Source: CALHKP01 sp963558075 (GTDB lineage Bacteria > Bacillota > Clostridia > Peptostreptococcales > Anaerovoracaceae). From it: a stretch of DNA of 57,071 bases. Position 1 is the stretch's first letter. Every line of letters begins with the position of its first letter. The position numbers and the translations under genes were made by a program. This document shows positions 25,103 through 35,130 of the stretch, in pieces. Below the pieces are notes generated by a model, which was not told where the DNA came from, did not search any database, and saw only the letters and a list, made by a program, of their open reading frames with translations. The stretch covers positions 1 to 57,071 of the forward strand of contig CAUWFN010000013.1 in assembly GCA_963558075.1 (NCBI GenBank), in the 5' to 3' direction.

Positions 25103-26424
25103 TACTCTTCCTTTTCTCCTTTTTCACGGAATACAAATTTGATAGAAGTTCCCTCAAATCCGAATCCATCTCTAATCTTGTTCTCAAGATATCTTGCATA
25201 TGAGAAATGCATAAGCTCACGCTTGTTAATCTGGAATGAGAAAAGAGGCGGTTTAACGCCAACCTGTGTCGCATAGTATATTTTCAGGCGCTTACCCTTA
25301 TCTGAAGGCGGCTGTTTCATGAGGATTGCATCTGAAATCAGACTGTTAAGCTGACCTGTAGGTACTCTCATAGCTCTCTTTTCCGCAACGTATTTTACCA
25401 TCTGCATTACATTGAAAATACGCTGTTTTTCCAGAACGGAAATGAATACAGAAGGAGCATATGACATGAACTGCAACTCATCCTCTAGGACTCTCTTGTA
25501 GTCACGCATTGTGTTTGTTTCTTTTTCAATAAGGTCCCATTTATTTACTACTACAACAATGCCTTTTCCTGCTTCGTGGGCAACACCTGCTATCTTCTTA
25601 TCCTGTTCTGTAATTCCTTCGACAGCATCAATTACAAGAAGACATACGTCACATCTTTCAATCGCAGCAACGGCTCTGATAACACTGTATCTTTCGATGT
25701 CCTCATGAACCTTGCTCTTTCTTCTTATTCCAGCAGTATCGATAAGCATGTATCTGTCTCCGCCCCACTCAAACGGTGTATCGATAGAGTCTCTTGTTGT
25801 TCCTGCAATAGGAGAAACTATAACTCTGTTTTCATCAAGAAGTGCATTTATGAGAGATGACTTTCCTACATTAGGTTTACCTATAACAGCAACCTTGATA
25901 TCATCCTCCTCATCCTTTTCTCCCTCAGGGAAACTTGCCACAACATCATCAAGAACATCACCAAAGTTCAGCATATTTGCTGCTGAAATAGGTATTGGCT
26001 CTCCGATTCCCAGAGTATAGAAATCATAAAAGTTATCAGGTAGTTTTTTAGGGCTATCTATTTTGTTGACTAGAAGAATTACCTTTTTACCGGTTCTTCT
26101 GAGCATGTTTGCAACTTCCTCATCGGCAGTTGTCATACCTGCTTTTCCGTCAACCATAAATATAATTACGTCAGCCATATCGATAGCAATCTGTGCCTGC
26201 TCTCTCATCTGAGAAAGTATTACATCTTCGCTTGCAGGCTCAATTCCGCCGGTGTCAATTAGAGCAAAGTGAGTGCCATTCCACTCAGCCTCTGCATAAA
26301 TTCTGTCTCTTGTTACGCCGGGAGTATCCTCTACTATAGATACTCTTCGTCCGACAATCCTGTTAAAAAACGTAGATTTACCTACGTTTGGTCTTCCTAC
26401 GACCGCTACTATTGGTTTACTCAC
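25102..26424 (-). CDS. der: Ribosome biogenesis GTPase Der (EngA)
   Basis: About 440 aa with two tandem GTPase domains and a C-terminal KH-like domain; needed for 50S subunit assembly. The first G domain has GRPNVGKST and DTGG, the second GKPNVGKSS and DTAG, each with an NKxD motif (NKID, NKWD). The start is GTG at 26424: GGGAGG lies 8 nt upstream and the protein begins MSKPIVAVVGRPNVG. The ATG at 26442 overlaps that ribosome site. It overlaps ftsY by 8 bp. Confidence 0.95.
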   Translation of the reverse strand: MSKPIVAVVGRPNVGKSTFFNRIVGRRVSIVEDTPGVTRDRIYAEAEWNGTHFALIDTGGIEPASEDVILSQMREQAQIAIDMADVIIFMVDGKAGMTTADEEVANMLRRTGKKVILLVNKIDSPKKLPDNFYDFYTLGIGEPIPISAANMLNFGDVLDDVVASFPEGEKDEEDDIKVAVIGKPNVGKSSLINALLDENRVIVSPIAGTTRDSIDTPFEWGGDRYMLIDTAGIRRKSKVHEDIERYSVIRAVAAIERCDVCLLVIDAVEGITEQDKKIAGVAHEAGKGIVVVVNKWDLIEKETNTMRDYKRVLEDELQFMSYAPSVFISVLEKQRIFNVMQMVKYVAEKRAMRVPTGQLNSLISDAILMKQPPSDKGKRLKIYYATQVGVKPPLFSFQINKRELMHFSYARYLENKIRDGFGFEGTSIKFVFREKGEKEE

Positions 26425-27319
26425 TGAAAATTCCTCCCGCAAATTCCATAGGATCGAATTCCTTCAGGTCATCCATCCCTTCTCCAACTCCGACAAATTT
26501 GATAGGCATATCAAACTCATCTGTAACTGTTATTGCAATTCCGCCTCTTGCAGTGCCGTCCAGTTTTGTAAGCACTATACCTGTAATTTCAGCTGCTTCA
26601 TTGAATTCCTTAGCCTGAGAAACAGCATTTTTTCCAGTTGTAGCATCAAGCACAAGAAGCGTTTCTCTTGAAGCTTCTGGATATTCTCTGTTGATGACTT
26701 TGTTCATCTTCTCAAGTTCGTTCATCAGATTCTTTGCAGTCTGAAGTCTTCCTGCAGTATCGCATATGAGCACATCTATTTTTCTAGCCTTTGCTGCCTG
26801 AATAGCATCAAAGATTACAGCCGAAGGATCTGCTCCCTCCTGGTGCTTGATAGTATTTACACCTATTCTCTCGCCCCATATTTCTAGCTGCTCGCCAGCT
26901 GCCGCTCTAAAAGTATCTGCCGCTGCAAAGAGAACACTTTTGCCCTCTTCTTTTAGCTTGTGACCTATTTTAGCTATGGAAGTAGTCTTTCCACCTCCAT
27001 TTATTCCAATCATCAGAATAATCAAAGGACACTCACTACATAAGCTGTTTCTTTCACCTTTATCAATAATCTCAGAAATTACATGTGCAAGTGCATCCTT
27101 TACCTTTTCTGGCTCTGAAATATAGTTCTGTTTTATATATGCACGGAGATTTTCCATGATTTTCATGGTTGTATCCATGCCGATATCGGAAGTAATAAGA
27201 ATTTCTTCTAGCTCATCCATTAGATCTTCGTCTATAGTTGGTCTTGCCATCAAAGCATCTCCTATACGCTCTGAAAGTCTTCCGAAAAATCCCTTTTTCT
27301 TTTCTCCAAGTATTGCCAT
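26417..27319 (-). CDS. ftsY: Signal recognition particle receptor FtsY
   Basis: 300 aa. SRP receptor GTPase that docks ribosome-nascent chain complexes at the membrane. It is the short form: almost no acidic A domain, starting directly with the N domain, then the G domain with GINGGGKTT (105-113), DTAGRLQ and TKLDGTARGG. It lies 17 bp after smc and before der, an order seen in many Clostridia. Confidence 0.95.
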   Translation of the reverse strand: MAILGEKKKGFFGRLSERIGDALMARPTIDEDLMDELEEILITSDIGMDTTMKIMENLRAYIKQNYISEPEKVKDALAHVISEIIDKGERNSLCSECPLIILMIGINGGGKTTSIAKIGHKLKEEGKSVLFAAADTFRAAAGEQLEIWGERIGVNTIKHQEGADPSAVIFDAIQAAKARKIDVLICDTAGRLQTAKNLMNELEKMNKVINREYPEASRETLLVLDATTGKNAVSQAKEFNEAAEITGIVLTKLDGTARGGIAITVTDEFDMPIKFVGVGEGMDDLKEFDPMEFAGGIFSE

Positions 27320-27336
27320 ATCTATCCTTTCCCTAA

Positions 27337-30300
27337 TTAATCAAGGTTAAAATCATCTCCGAGTCTCAGGCTAAGAACCTCTGAAACTCCGTGCTCTGCC
27401 ATTGTCACACCGTAAATTACATCGGCATGTTCCATAGTTGCCTTTTGGTGTGTAACAAGTGCAAACTGTATATTATCAAATTTTCTCAGATAGTTTGCAA
27501 ATCTGTCGATATTTGCATCATCTAAGGCTGCCTCAACCTCATCTAGTATACAGAATGGTGTAGGTTTTGTTCTAAGTACTGCAAACATCAGTGCAATTGC
27601 GGTCATGGTCTTTTCTCCACCACTCATTAGGTTGATATTCTGAAGCTTCTTTCCTGGTGGCTGAGCTACAATTTCAATTCCCGATTCGAGAGGATTTGAC
27701 TCATCTTCTAGTATTAACTTAGCCTGTCCTCCATCAAAAAGCTCATTGAAAATATTTTCGAAATTGTCCTCAACCTTGTTAAAGCTTTCTCTGAATCTAT
27801 TCTTGATAGTAGAGTCCATATCCTCTATTATCGAAAGGAGCTCATCCTTTGCAGCAGTGATATCTTTTCTCTGCTCTGTAAGAAAGTCATATCGCTCTTT
27901 TGTTACATCATATTCTTTGATTGAACCGATATTTACATCTCCAAGCTCTTTCATTCTTTCTTTTATCTGTCTTGCCTCTCTCTGAGCAGGTGCAAGTGAG
28001 AATGTATCTTTTCTTAGTTCTAGAGCCTGTATGAATGAAATTTCAAATTCATCCCATAGCTTGTCTTTGAGGCTTTCTAGCTGCGTCTCGTTTTTCGCAC
28101 TCTTGATTTCAACAGAATTCTTTCTATCTCTCAGAGCGTTTATCATCTGAGAGTGTCTACTCTTTTCTTCGTCGAGAACCTTTTCCTTTGCAAAAATGAC
28201 TTCGCGTTCAGCTCCTATCTTTGCAAGCTTTTCTTCTAACTCAGTCTTTACTCTGATTTTTTCTGAAGGATCAGCTTCTGCACTTTCTCGTCCATTTACA
28301 ATTACATTTTCTTCTTCCTCCAGAGAATGAATTTCGCCCTTTCTTGTTTTGATGCTCTCAGAATACTCACTGATTGCAGTTTCTATTCTAAGCTTCATCT
28401 TTTCTGATGATGCAATCTTTCCGGATATTTCACTTACATTTATTTTTTCTAGTGTAATCTTCTCATTTAGATCCTCTGACTGCTTTTTCACTTTTGTTAG
28501 CTCATCCATCAGTCTTCCCATATCTCTATTGATAATGTCAATTTCTGAATCAGATGTGCTTGCATCCTGGTTTAGATTTGTAATCAAATCATCTGTTCTG
28601 CTTAGCTGGTTTTCGATATCAGCAAGCTCATTTTCATATCTATTTACAGCAGCGTTTGACTCTTCTATAATTGTCTGAATTGAGCTTATTCTGCTGCTGT
28701 GGTTTGAAATATTTATCTCCGTATTTCTTATGTCTTCTTTTGCTTCTGCTACTGCAGCTTCTGCAGCCTCTTTCTTTGATCTAAAACGCTCAAGATCGTG
28801 ACCTGATTTCTTGATTTCTGCCTCAAGACGTTCCATTTCCTCAGATAGCTGCTTGATTTCACTCTTTCTTTCAAGGATATTAGCAGTTTTGTTCTTGTAT
28901 GATCCTCCTGTTATCGCTCCAGAAGCATTGATGATTTCACCTTCTAAGGTAACAAAACGTACACCCGAAGCCATCTTAGAAAGTCTGATGGCGGTGTTCA
29001 TAGTATTTACGATTACTACTCTTCCGAGAAGATAATCAAAAATTCTGCGGTACTTTGCCTCGCAGCTTATTACATCCGATGCTGCTCCAAGAAATCCTTC
29101 GTCCATTAGAATCTCTGGAGGAAGATTGGCCTTTGTTCCCCTTACAGATGAAACAGGAAGGAACGTAAGTCTTCCCGATCTGTTTGTCTTTAGGTAGTGA
29201 ACTCCGCGCTTTGCATCTTCGTCACTTTCGCAAACTACATTCTGAAGAGATGCTCCCATCGCAGTCTCTACGGCCACCTCAAATCCTGTTGGAACATTCA
29301 TAAGATCTGCTGCAACCCCTATAATTCCAGGAAGTGTAGCTCTCATAAGTGATTTTACAGCAAAGTTATATCCCTCATAGTTGTTTTCCATCTCCTCCAT
29401 AGTCTTTTTTCTGGAGGAAACTCTACTCAGTGCAATTTTTCCTTCCTCAACCTTACAAAGAAGGTCTTCGTGTTCATTTTTTAGCTGCTCCTGAGCCGAA
29501 AGCTGAGTCATATACTCATCTTTAAATCCATCAAGTCTACTCTGCTCCTGCTCCATCATGCGAGTCATGGAATCCGCCTGAGCCTGATACTTGCTGATAT
29601 TTTTGTTCATCGAAGTCATCAGATTTACAAGCTCAGTTTTTCTGTTTCTCAGGCTGCTTTTGAGGGACTCGATACTCTTTGCCTCACTTACTGCAGAGGT
29701 TTTTCTGTTATGAAGTCTAAACAGCTTGTCATTGCTTTCATCTACAGTTCTTGTGATTGATGCCTGTGAATCAGAAACCACATTATATTCCACAACATAG
29801 CCGTGAAGTCTATCATTTGCCTTTGTTAGCTCATCATCAAGAGCCTCAAGTTCCCTTACTGTTGAAGAAAGAGAAACTGTCTCGTTTTCGGATCTAAATT
29901 CAAATTCCTTAATCTCGCGGTTAAGTCTATCTTTTTCTTTTTTTATCGTTGCAAGTCTCTCCTGATTGAGCTGCTGCCTACTTGTGATTCTATTTATTTC
30001 ATCTGAAAAAGACATAATTTTATCTCTTGTCTCATTGCCAAGTCGATCAAGAGCATTTTTTCTTTCCTCAAGCTCGTCATACTTTCTTTCAGCTGTAAAA
30101 TATTCCTTCTGGAGATTTTCCAGATCTTTGTCAAACTGCTCAAGGTCATCTACGTACGTCTTGTTATTTCTTTCGATTGTCTCTATATTTCTCAGGATTA
30201 TATTTATTGCAATTTCTCTATATTCATCTCTGAGCTTTATAAATTCCTTAGCCTTTTCCGAATCATCTTTTAGTGATGTAATCTGTCTTTCGATTTCTGC

Positions 30301-30885
30301 AATAATATCATTGATTCTATCAAGATTTACATTTGTCGATTCTAGACGTTTTTCGGCTTCCTGCTTTTTGTTTTTGTACATTACAACACCAGCAGCTTCC
30401 TCGAATATTTCGCGTCTGCTTTCTGGCTTATTACTAACTATATCGGCAATTTTTCCCTGTCCAATAAGAGAATATCCATCAACTCCGATTCCCGTATCCA
30501 TAATCAGCTCTCTAATATCACGAAGACGGCACTGATGACCATTTATCAAATATTCACTTTCGCCGGAACGATACATTCGTCTTGTAATTGCCACCTCGTT
30601 ATAGTCTATATCAAGTATTCCAGTTGAGTTATCTATTACAAGAGTAACCTCTGCCATGCCCCTTGGCTTTCTGCTTGCAGTACCGGCAAAGATAACTTCC
30701 TCCATCTTGCCACCTCTAAGGGCTTTGGGGCTCTGCTCGCCAAGAACCCAACGTATAGCATCGCTTATATTGCTCTTTCCGCTTCCGTTAGGCCCTACAA
30801 TACATGTTATACCCTCATGAAAATCTATTACTACAGGTTCTGCAAATGATTTGAACCCGTGCATTTCAAGTCTTTTAAAATACAT
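27337..30885 (-). CDS. smc: Chromosome partition protein SMC
   Basis: 1182 aa, full length. ATPase of the condensin-like SMC-ScpAB complex. Walker A is GPNGSGKSN at 31-39. Long coiled coils run from about residue 165 to 500 and 660 to 1000, separated by a hinge near 515-640. The C-terminal signature LMSGGEKTM and Walker B FCILDEVEAALDD complete the head. It overlaps rnc by 11 bp and precedes ftsY. Confidence 0.97.
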   Translation of the reverse strand: MYFKRLEMHGFKSFAEPVVIDFHEGITCIVGPNGSGKSNISDAIRWVLGEQSPKALRGGKMEEVIFAGTASRKPRGMAEVTLVIDNSTGILDIDYNEVAITRRMYRSGESEYLINGHQCRLRDIRELIMDTGIGVDGYSLIGQGKIADIVSNKPESRREIFEEAAGVVMYKNKKQEAEKRLESTNVNLDRINDIIAEIERQITSLKDDSEKAKEFIKLRDEYREIAINIILRNIETIERNNKTYVDDLEQFDKDLENLQKEYFTAERKYDELEERKNALDRLGNETRDKIMSFSDEINRITSRQQLNQERLATIKKEKDRLNREIKEFEFRSENETVSLSSTVRELEALDDELTKANDRLHGYVVEYNVVSDSQASITRTVDESNDKLFRLHNRKTSAVSEAKSIESLKSSLRNRKTELVNLMTSMNKNISKYQAQADSMTRMMEQEQSRLDGFKDEYMTQLSAQEQLKNEHEDLLCKVEEGKIALSRVSSRKKTMEEMENNYEGYNFAVKSLMRATLPGIIGVAADLMNVPTGFEVAVETAMGASLQNVVCESDEDAKRGVHYLKTNRSGRLTFLPVSSVRGTKANLPPEILMDEGFLGAASDVISCEAKYRRIFDYLLGRVVIVNTMNTAIRLSKMASGVRFVTLEGEIINASGAITGGSYKNKTANILERKSEIKQLSEEMERLEAEIKKSGHDLERFRSKKEAAEAAVAEAKEDIRNTEINISNHSSRISSIQTIIEESNAAVNRYENELADIENQLSRTDDLITNLNQDASTSDSEIDIINRDMGRLMDELTKVKKQSEDLNEKITLEKINVSEISGKIASSEKMKLRIETAISEYSESIKTRKGEIHSLEEEENVIVNGRESAEADPSEKIRVKTELEEKLAKIGAEREVIFAKEKVLDEEKSRHSQMINALRDRKNSVEIKSAKNETQLESLKDKLWDEFEISFIQALELRKDTFSLAPAQREARQIKERMKELGDVNIGSIKEYDVTKERYDFLTEQRKDITAAKDELLSIIEDMDSTIKNRFRESFNKVEDNFENIFNELFDGGQAKLILEDESNPLESGIEIVAQPPGKKLQNINLMSGGEKTMTAIALMFAVLRTKPTPFCILDEVEAALDDANIDRFANYLRKFDNIQFALVTHQKATMEHADVIYGVTMAEHGVSEVLSLRLGDDFNLD

Positions 30886-31579
30886 TTTGAAGCGTCTCCT
30901 CTCTTGTTAATGCTGCTTTTGCCGCATGCTGCTCAGCTTCCTTTTTGCTTTTGCCACTGCCGCTTCCAAGAATTTTTCCGTTATATTCAAGATGAACAAA
31001 GAAAGTCTTGTCATGGTCAGGCCCTTCGGACCTATCAACTATATAGCGAATTACAGTATGTTTTCCTCTCTTTTGCAGCGCCTCCTGAATCTGCGTCTTG
31101 TAGTCGGCAAATAGCTTTCCTGCTAGTGCATCATCTACAGTCTGGGCAAATTCTCTTTTTATTACTGCCGCTGCAGCCTCATATCCTCCATCAAGAAAAA
31201 TTGCTCCTATAATTGCTTCAAGAGCATCTGCCAAAATGGATTCCCTTTGACGTCCTCCCAAATGCTCTTCTCCTTTTCCCATATTAAGAAAATCTCCTAT
31301 ACTCATCTTCCTACTTACTGATGCAAGTGATTTTTCACACACAATCTGCGCTCTGGTTTTTGTCAATTTTCCTTCGTCAACATCTTTCATTTTTTCATAC
31401 AGCACGCTACTTATGACTGCATCAAAAAATGCATCGCCCAAAAATTCCAGACGCTCATTGTTAACCTTCTGGCTCCCACTGCCTTCACGGCAGTAGGAGC
31501 TGTGGGTTAATGCTTTTTCAATAAGTTTTTTGTCTTTAAAAGTATACTGCAGTTTTTCTTCCAAAATTGCGCTATTCAC
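30875..31579 (-). CDS. rnc: Ribonuclease III
   Basis: 234 aa. Double-strand-specific endoribonuclease for rRNA and mRNA processing. The catalytic signature NERLEFLGDAFFDAV lies near 41-55. The second acidic site is in ADALEAIIGAIFLDGG. A C-terminal dsRNA-binding domain starts near 160 (DYKTQIQEALQKRG). The start is GTG at 31579 with GAGGAG about 10 nt upstream. It overlaps plsX by 8 bp and smc by 11 bp. Confidence 0.96.
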   Translation of the reverse strand: MNSAILEEKLQYTFKDKKLIEKALTHSSYCREGSGSQKVNNERLEFLGDAFFDAVISSVLYEKMKDVDEGKLTKTRAQIVCEKSLASVSRKMSIGDFLNMGKGEEHLGGRQRESILADALEAIIGAIFLDGGYEAAAAVIKREFAQTVDDALAGKLFADYKTQIQEALQKRGKHTVIRYIVDRSEGPDHDKTFFVHLEYNGKILGSGSGKSKKEAEQHAAKAALTREETLQNVF

Positions 31580-32585
31580 TTATCAAAATCTCCTCAATCT
31601 CCAGTACAGAATTCTGGATTATATCTACTACATTTTCCTCTACATAAGGTATTGCCTTAAGTATAGTCTGCTTAACAGCAAGAGCGTCTGATGAACCGTG
31701 CATTTTAAGGAGTGCTCCCTTTACGCCCAGTATAGGTGCTCCGCCGTATTCAGCATAGTTAAATTCTTTCTTTATACCCATAAGCTGCTTCTTTAGAAGC
31801 ATTGCACCAAGCTTTGACTTAGTATCTGAAAGGAATCTTCTCTTCATTTCTCTCAGAACCATAAGTCCCATTCCCTCTGTCAGCTTAAGAATCGCATTTC
31901 CAGTAAATCCATCAGCTACGATTACATCGCATACTCCATCAGGAACGTCTCTTGCCTCAACATTTCCGATAAAGTTCAGGTGACTCTTGTGAAGGAGTTC
32001 ATATGCCGCCTTTGTCAGAGTTGTACCCTTACCTTCTTCAGTTCCGTTGTTAACAAGACCTACTGTTGGGTTAGGTCTTCCGAGAACCTTTTCCACGTAA
32101 GTACTTCCCATAATTGCAAATTCTAACAGGTTATTAGGTTTGCACTCTGCATTTGCTCCTGAGTCAGTCAGAAGTGAAGGCTGTCCACCTATTATAGGGT
32201 AGACTGTCGCAAGTGTAGGTCTGTCGATACCCTGGATACGTCCGAGAATAAACAAACCTCCGGCAAGAAGAGCTCCTGTGCTTCCTGCAGAAATGAACAC
32301 GTCACCTTCGCCGTTTTTAACCATCTGCATTCCCTTAACTATAGATGAGTCCTTTTTTGTTCTGACAGCCTTTACAGGAGGCTCATGGTTTTCAATTACC
32401 TGAGATGCATTTTCGATAGAAATTCTATCTCCGCTGTATCCGAGTCTATCGAGTGTTTCTTTTAGGATTTCCTCCTGACCTACGATAACAACCTCATGAT
32501 CCATTTCCTTCATTGCATCGATAGCACCCTGAACTATTGATTCAGGAGCGTTATCTCCGCCCATACCGTCTAGTATAATTCTCAT
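31572..32585 (-). CDS. plsX: Phosphate acyltransferase
   Basis: 337 aa. Converts acyl-ACP to acyl-phosphate, the donor for PlsY. The N-terminal LDGMGGDNAPESIVQGA, the central FISAGSTGALLAGG, and DVIVADGFTGNAILKLTEG are typical. It lies between glyA (14-bp gap) and rnc (8-bp overlap). The acpP gene that often separates plsX/fab genes from rnc is absent here. Confidence 0.96.
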   Translation of the reverse strand: MRIILDGMGGDNAPESIVQGAIDAMKEMDHEVVIVGQEEILKETLDRLGYSGDRISIENASQVIENHEPPVKAVRTKKDSSIVKGMQMVKNGEGDVFISAGSTGALLAGGLFILGRIQGIDRPTLATVYPIIGGQPSLLTDSGANAECKPNNLLEFAIMGSTYVEKVLGRPNPTVGLVNNGTEEGKGTTLTKAAYELLHKSHLNFIGNVEARDVPDGVCDVIVADGFTGNAILKLTEGMGLMVLREMKRRFLSDTKSKLGAMLLKKQLMGIKKEFNYAEYGGAPILGVKGALLKMHGSSDALAVKQTILKAIPYVEENVVDIIQNSVLEIEEILISE

Positions 32586-32599
32586 AACTAATCTCCTTT

Positions 32600-33835
32600 T
32601 TACAGCATGCTTTTGATTATGCTGTCAATCTTACGTGCGACCTCTCTAAAGTCGTCTTCTTTATATCCCCTTGTTGTCATTGGTGCAGTACCAACTCTAA
32701 CACCGCTTGTTTCTCTAGGAGAACGTTTGTCATTAGGCACGCAGTTCTTGTTAAGTGTAATTCCATTATCATCTAGCTTTTCCTGCAGATCTTTTCCACT
32801 GAATTCATATTCTGAAAGGTCGATAAGGAATACATGGTTATCTGTTCCGCCAGTTACGATTTTGTATCCTAGCTTGATGAACTCGTCAGCAAAAGCCTTG
32901 CAGTTTAGAACAACCTGATGAGCGTATTCCTTGAATGAAGGGTCAAGAGCCTCTTCTGCACAGATTGCTTTCCCAGCGATTACATGCTCTAGAGGACCTC
33001 CCTGTGCATAAGGGAATACAGCGCTATCAACCTTCTTTGCAAGTTCAGATCTAGCGAAAATAAGTCCGCCTCTAGGACCTCTAAGAGTCTTGTGAGTTGT
33101 TGTAGTTACAATATCAGCATGTCCAAATGGTGAAGGATGCTCGCCTCCTGCAACAAGACCTGCGATATGAGCCATATCTACCATAAACACTGCTCCAACT
33201 TCCTTTGCAATTTCTGCAAACGCAGCAAAATCAATAATTCTTGCATAAGCTGATGCTCCCGCAAGAATAAGCTTAGGCTGGTGCTCGTGAGCTTTCTTTC
33301 TTACATCCTCCATGTCGATAAATCCTCTATCATCTACTGCATAGAATACGACATTGTACAGTTTTCCGCTGAAGTTTGCAGCTGAACCGTGTGTAAGATG
33401 TCCGCCGTCGTCAAGAGACATAGACAAAATAGTATCTCCAGGATTCAGAACAGACTTAAACGCTGCAAAGTTTGCCTGTGAACCGCTGTGAGGCTGAACG
33501 TTTACATGATAATCAGTTCCAAATACTTCTCTCCATTTGTCACAGCAGTATTCTTCTAGCTCATCTACGTATTTTGTTCCTCCGTAATATCTGCTTGTAT
33601 TTCCTGAAGTTCTCACATAAGGATATCCTTCTGCATACTTCCAAGAAAGACAGCTTCCGCATGCAGCCATAACTGCCTCTGAACAGTAGTTTTCGGATGC
33701 GATAAGCTCTATGTTGTTCTGCTGTCTCTTATATTCTTTTTCTATCAAATCACCAACTACAGGTGATGATTTTTTGATAAAATCAAAATTGTTTACGTTG
33801 TAATCACTGTTGTCTTTGCCTTCTCTGTTAAACAT
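32600..33835 (-). CDS. glyA: Serine hydroxymethyltransferase
   Basis: 411 aa PLP enzyme interconverting serine plus tetrahydrofolate with glycine plus 5,10-methylene-tetrahydrofolate. Motifs are ELIASENYCSEAVM near 40-53, PHSGSQANFAAF, and the PLP lysine in VTTTTHKTLRGPRGG. AAAGGAG precedes the ATG. A promoter lies just upstream, so it probably begins the glyA-plsX-rnc-smc-ftsY-der-plsY-gpsA-miaB transcript. It connects functionally with the fhs-fchA-folD set at 52-55 kb. Confidence 0.97.
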   Translation of the reverse strand: MFNREGKDNSDYNVNNFDFIKKSSPVVGDLIEKEYKRQQNNIELIASENYCSEAVMAACGSCLSWKYAEGYPYVRTSGNTSRYYGGTKYVDELEEYCCDKWREVFGTDYHVNVQPHSGSQANFAAFKSVLNPGDTILSMSLDDGGHLTHGSAANFSGKLYNVVFYAVDDRGFIDMEDVRKKAHEHQPKLILAGASAYARIIDFAAFAEIAKEVGAVFMVDMAHIAGLVAGGEHPSPFGHADIVTTTTHKTLRGPRGGLIFARSELAKKVDSAVFPYAQGGPLEHVIAGKAICAEEALDPSFKEYAHQVVLNCKAFADEFIKLGYKIVTGGTDNHVFLIDLSEYEFSGKDLQEKLDDNGITLNKNCVPNDKRSPRETSGVRVGTAPMTTRGYKEDDFREVARKIDSIIKSML

Positions 33836-33871
33836 TATCCTGCTCCTTTTCAGTCATTTTAAATTATTTTC

Positions 33872-33877
33872 AGTATA
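33872..33877 (-). promoter_or_regulatory. Predicted extended -10 promoter of glyA
   Basis: Minus strand -10 TATACT preceded by TG one base upstream (TGATATACT), about 37 bp before the glyA ATG. The -35 region is weak, which extended -10 promoters tolerate. Confidence 0.5.
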
Positions 33878-33916
33878 TCATGAAACCCTATTTTATAATA
33901 CTGCCTTATTGATATG

Positions 33917-34375
33917 TTATATATCTGTATTTCCTCGTCTTTCGGCTCTCCATCGCAAAACTCTGTTAGTATACTTATTTACTACTGCAACAAATACAAA
34001 GCCTATAGAAATTGCGACTGCAACTACTGCTGCTGTTGTGCCATTCTCTACAGCCATCCCTTCGTTTTCGCTTAGAATACCGTAAAGTGTATAGTAGAGA
34101 TTTCCTCCAGGAATCAAAGGAACTGCTGCTGCCGTTAGAAAAATCGTAGCAGGAGCTTTGTTCACTCTTGCCATTATTTCGGCATATATTGCAACAAATA
34201 CTGACGCTATAAAATTCGCCAGAAAATAGCTGCTAAGCTCTGAATAAGCCCAAAGGTAAATTCCCCATGTAATAAATCCTCCAAGGCCAGCATACAGTAT
34301 CTGCTTTCCGTGGATTCTAAGTACAATTGCAAATCCTATAGATCCGACAAAAGCTGCAATCATCTGTGTCATCAT
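33917..34375 (-). CDS. ThrE-type threonine/serine exporter, second subunit (ThrE_2/DUF3815)
   Basis: About 152 aa, four hydrophobic segments. It is the C-terminal half of the ThrE transporter as a separate protein. GTRAEERRG-like endings are absent, but the hydrophobic pattern and the PLIPGGNLYYTLYG motif fit the family. The start is ATG at 34375, with AGGAGG 6 nt upstream, overlapping the first subunit stop (ATGA). An upstream extension lies inside the other gene. Substrates known for ThrE are threonine and serine; here they are unproven. Last gene of the T-box-led valS operon. Confidence 0.85.
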   Translation of the reverse strand: MMTQMIAAFVGSIGFAIVLRIHGKQILYAGLGGFITWGIYLWAYSELSSYFLANFIASVFVAIYAEIMARVNKAPATIFLTAAAVPLIPGGNLYYTLYGILSENEGMAVENGTTAAVVAVAISIGFVFVAVVNKYTNRVLRWRAERRGNTDI

Positions 34376-35130
34376 ACGGCACCTCCTGTCATGAGAATCG
34401 ATACAACGAATCCGCATGCAATTGCCGTTGCCACAAGAAGCGCATTTACAAGTCTAAGTGTTCCTGCTGCTATATCACCTATTAGCATATCCCTGACAGC
34501 ATTTGTCATAGCAATACCCGGAATAAGAAGCATAATACCTGCAATCATTACAATGCCTTGATCTTGTCCGATATTAAACCTCACAAGGGCAATAGCTGTA
34601 AATCCCGACACTACAGATGTCAGAAAGTTATACACGATCTGGTTTTTCTCATACCTTGCAAGCACTATCTCTATAAACGCAATCACAGCACCGAGAATCA
34701 AAGATGCAAAGGCATCCTTCATGGATCCTCCAAAGAATACTGCAAATCCGCCTGCAACAAGCATTGATCCAATAACCCTAAGCAGTCTGTTTTGCTGCGG
34801 TCTTTCGAGAACCTCGTCGAGCTTTTCGAGAATCACATCCGCAGCCGGCGTATGCCTACATACAAATCTACTTAAATCATTCAGATAATCAAGCCTGTCA
34901 AAATTTACATCATATCCTATAATACGTCTTATATGTGTGTGTATCTGTCTATCTGGAGCCTCCATCGTAACTTGGATATTAGACGTTATGATAAAAACAT
35001 TTACCCTGGTCGCCCCGTAACTTTCGCACATTCTAGTGATGCTGTCCTCAACTCTGGAAACTTCAGCACCGCTTACAACCATCTCCTCGCCTATGTCGAG
35101 TATGGCCTGCAGAATATAGTCATAATTCAT
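34372..35130 (-). CDS. ThrE-type threonine/serine exporter, first subunit (DUF1212)
   Basis: 252 aa. An N-terminal soluble domain (about 1-115, with GEEMVVSGAEVSRVEDSI and RIIGYDVNFDRL) is followed by five hydrophobic segments, including LLIPGIAMTNAVRDML. This is the N-terminal half of ThrE split into its own gene. It overlaps the GNAT gene by 11 bp and the second exporter subunit by 4 bp, so the two subunits are probably made in step. It probably exports small amino acids across the cytoplasmic membrane. Confidence 0.85.
   Translation of the reverse strand: MNYDYILQAILDIGEEMVVSGAEVSRVEDSITRMCESYGATRVNVFIITSNIQVTMEAPDRQIHTHIRRIIGYDVNFDRLDYLNDLSRFVCRHTPAADVILEKLDEVLERPQQNRLLRVIGSMLVAGGFAVFFGGSMKDAFASLILGAVIAFIEIVLARYEKNQIVYNFLTSVVSGFTAIALVRFNIGQDQGIVMIAGIMLLIPGIAMTNAVRDMLIGDIAAGTLRLVNALLVATAIACGFVVSILMTGGAV

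Noticed and set aside
29966..30535. 189-codon plus-strand frame
   Set aside because: Antisense to the coiled-coil part of smc; repetitive Ser/Leu translation typical of the complement of Glu/Lys-rich codons.
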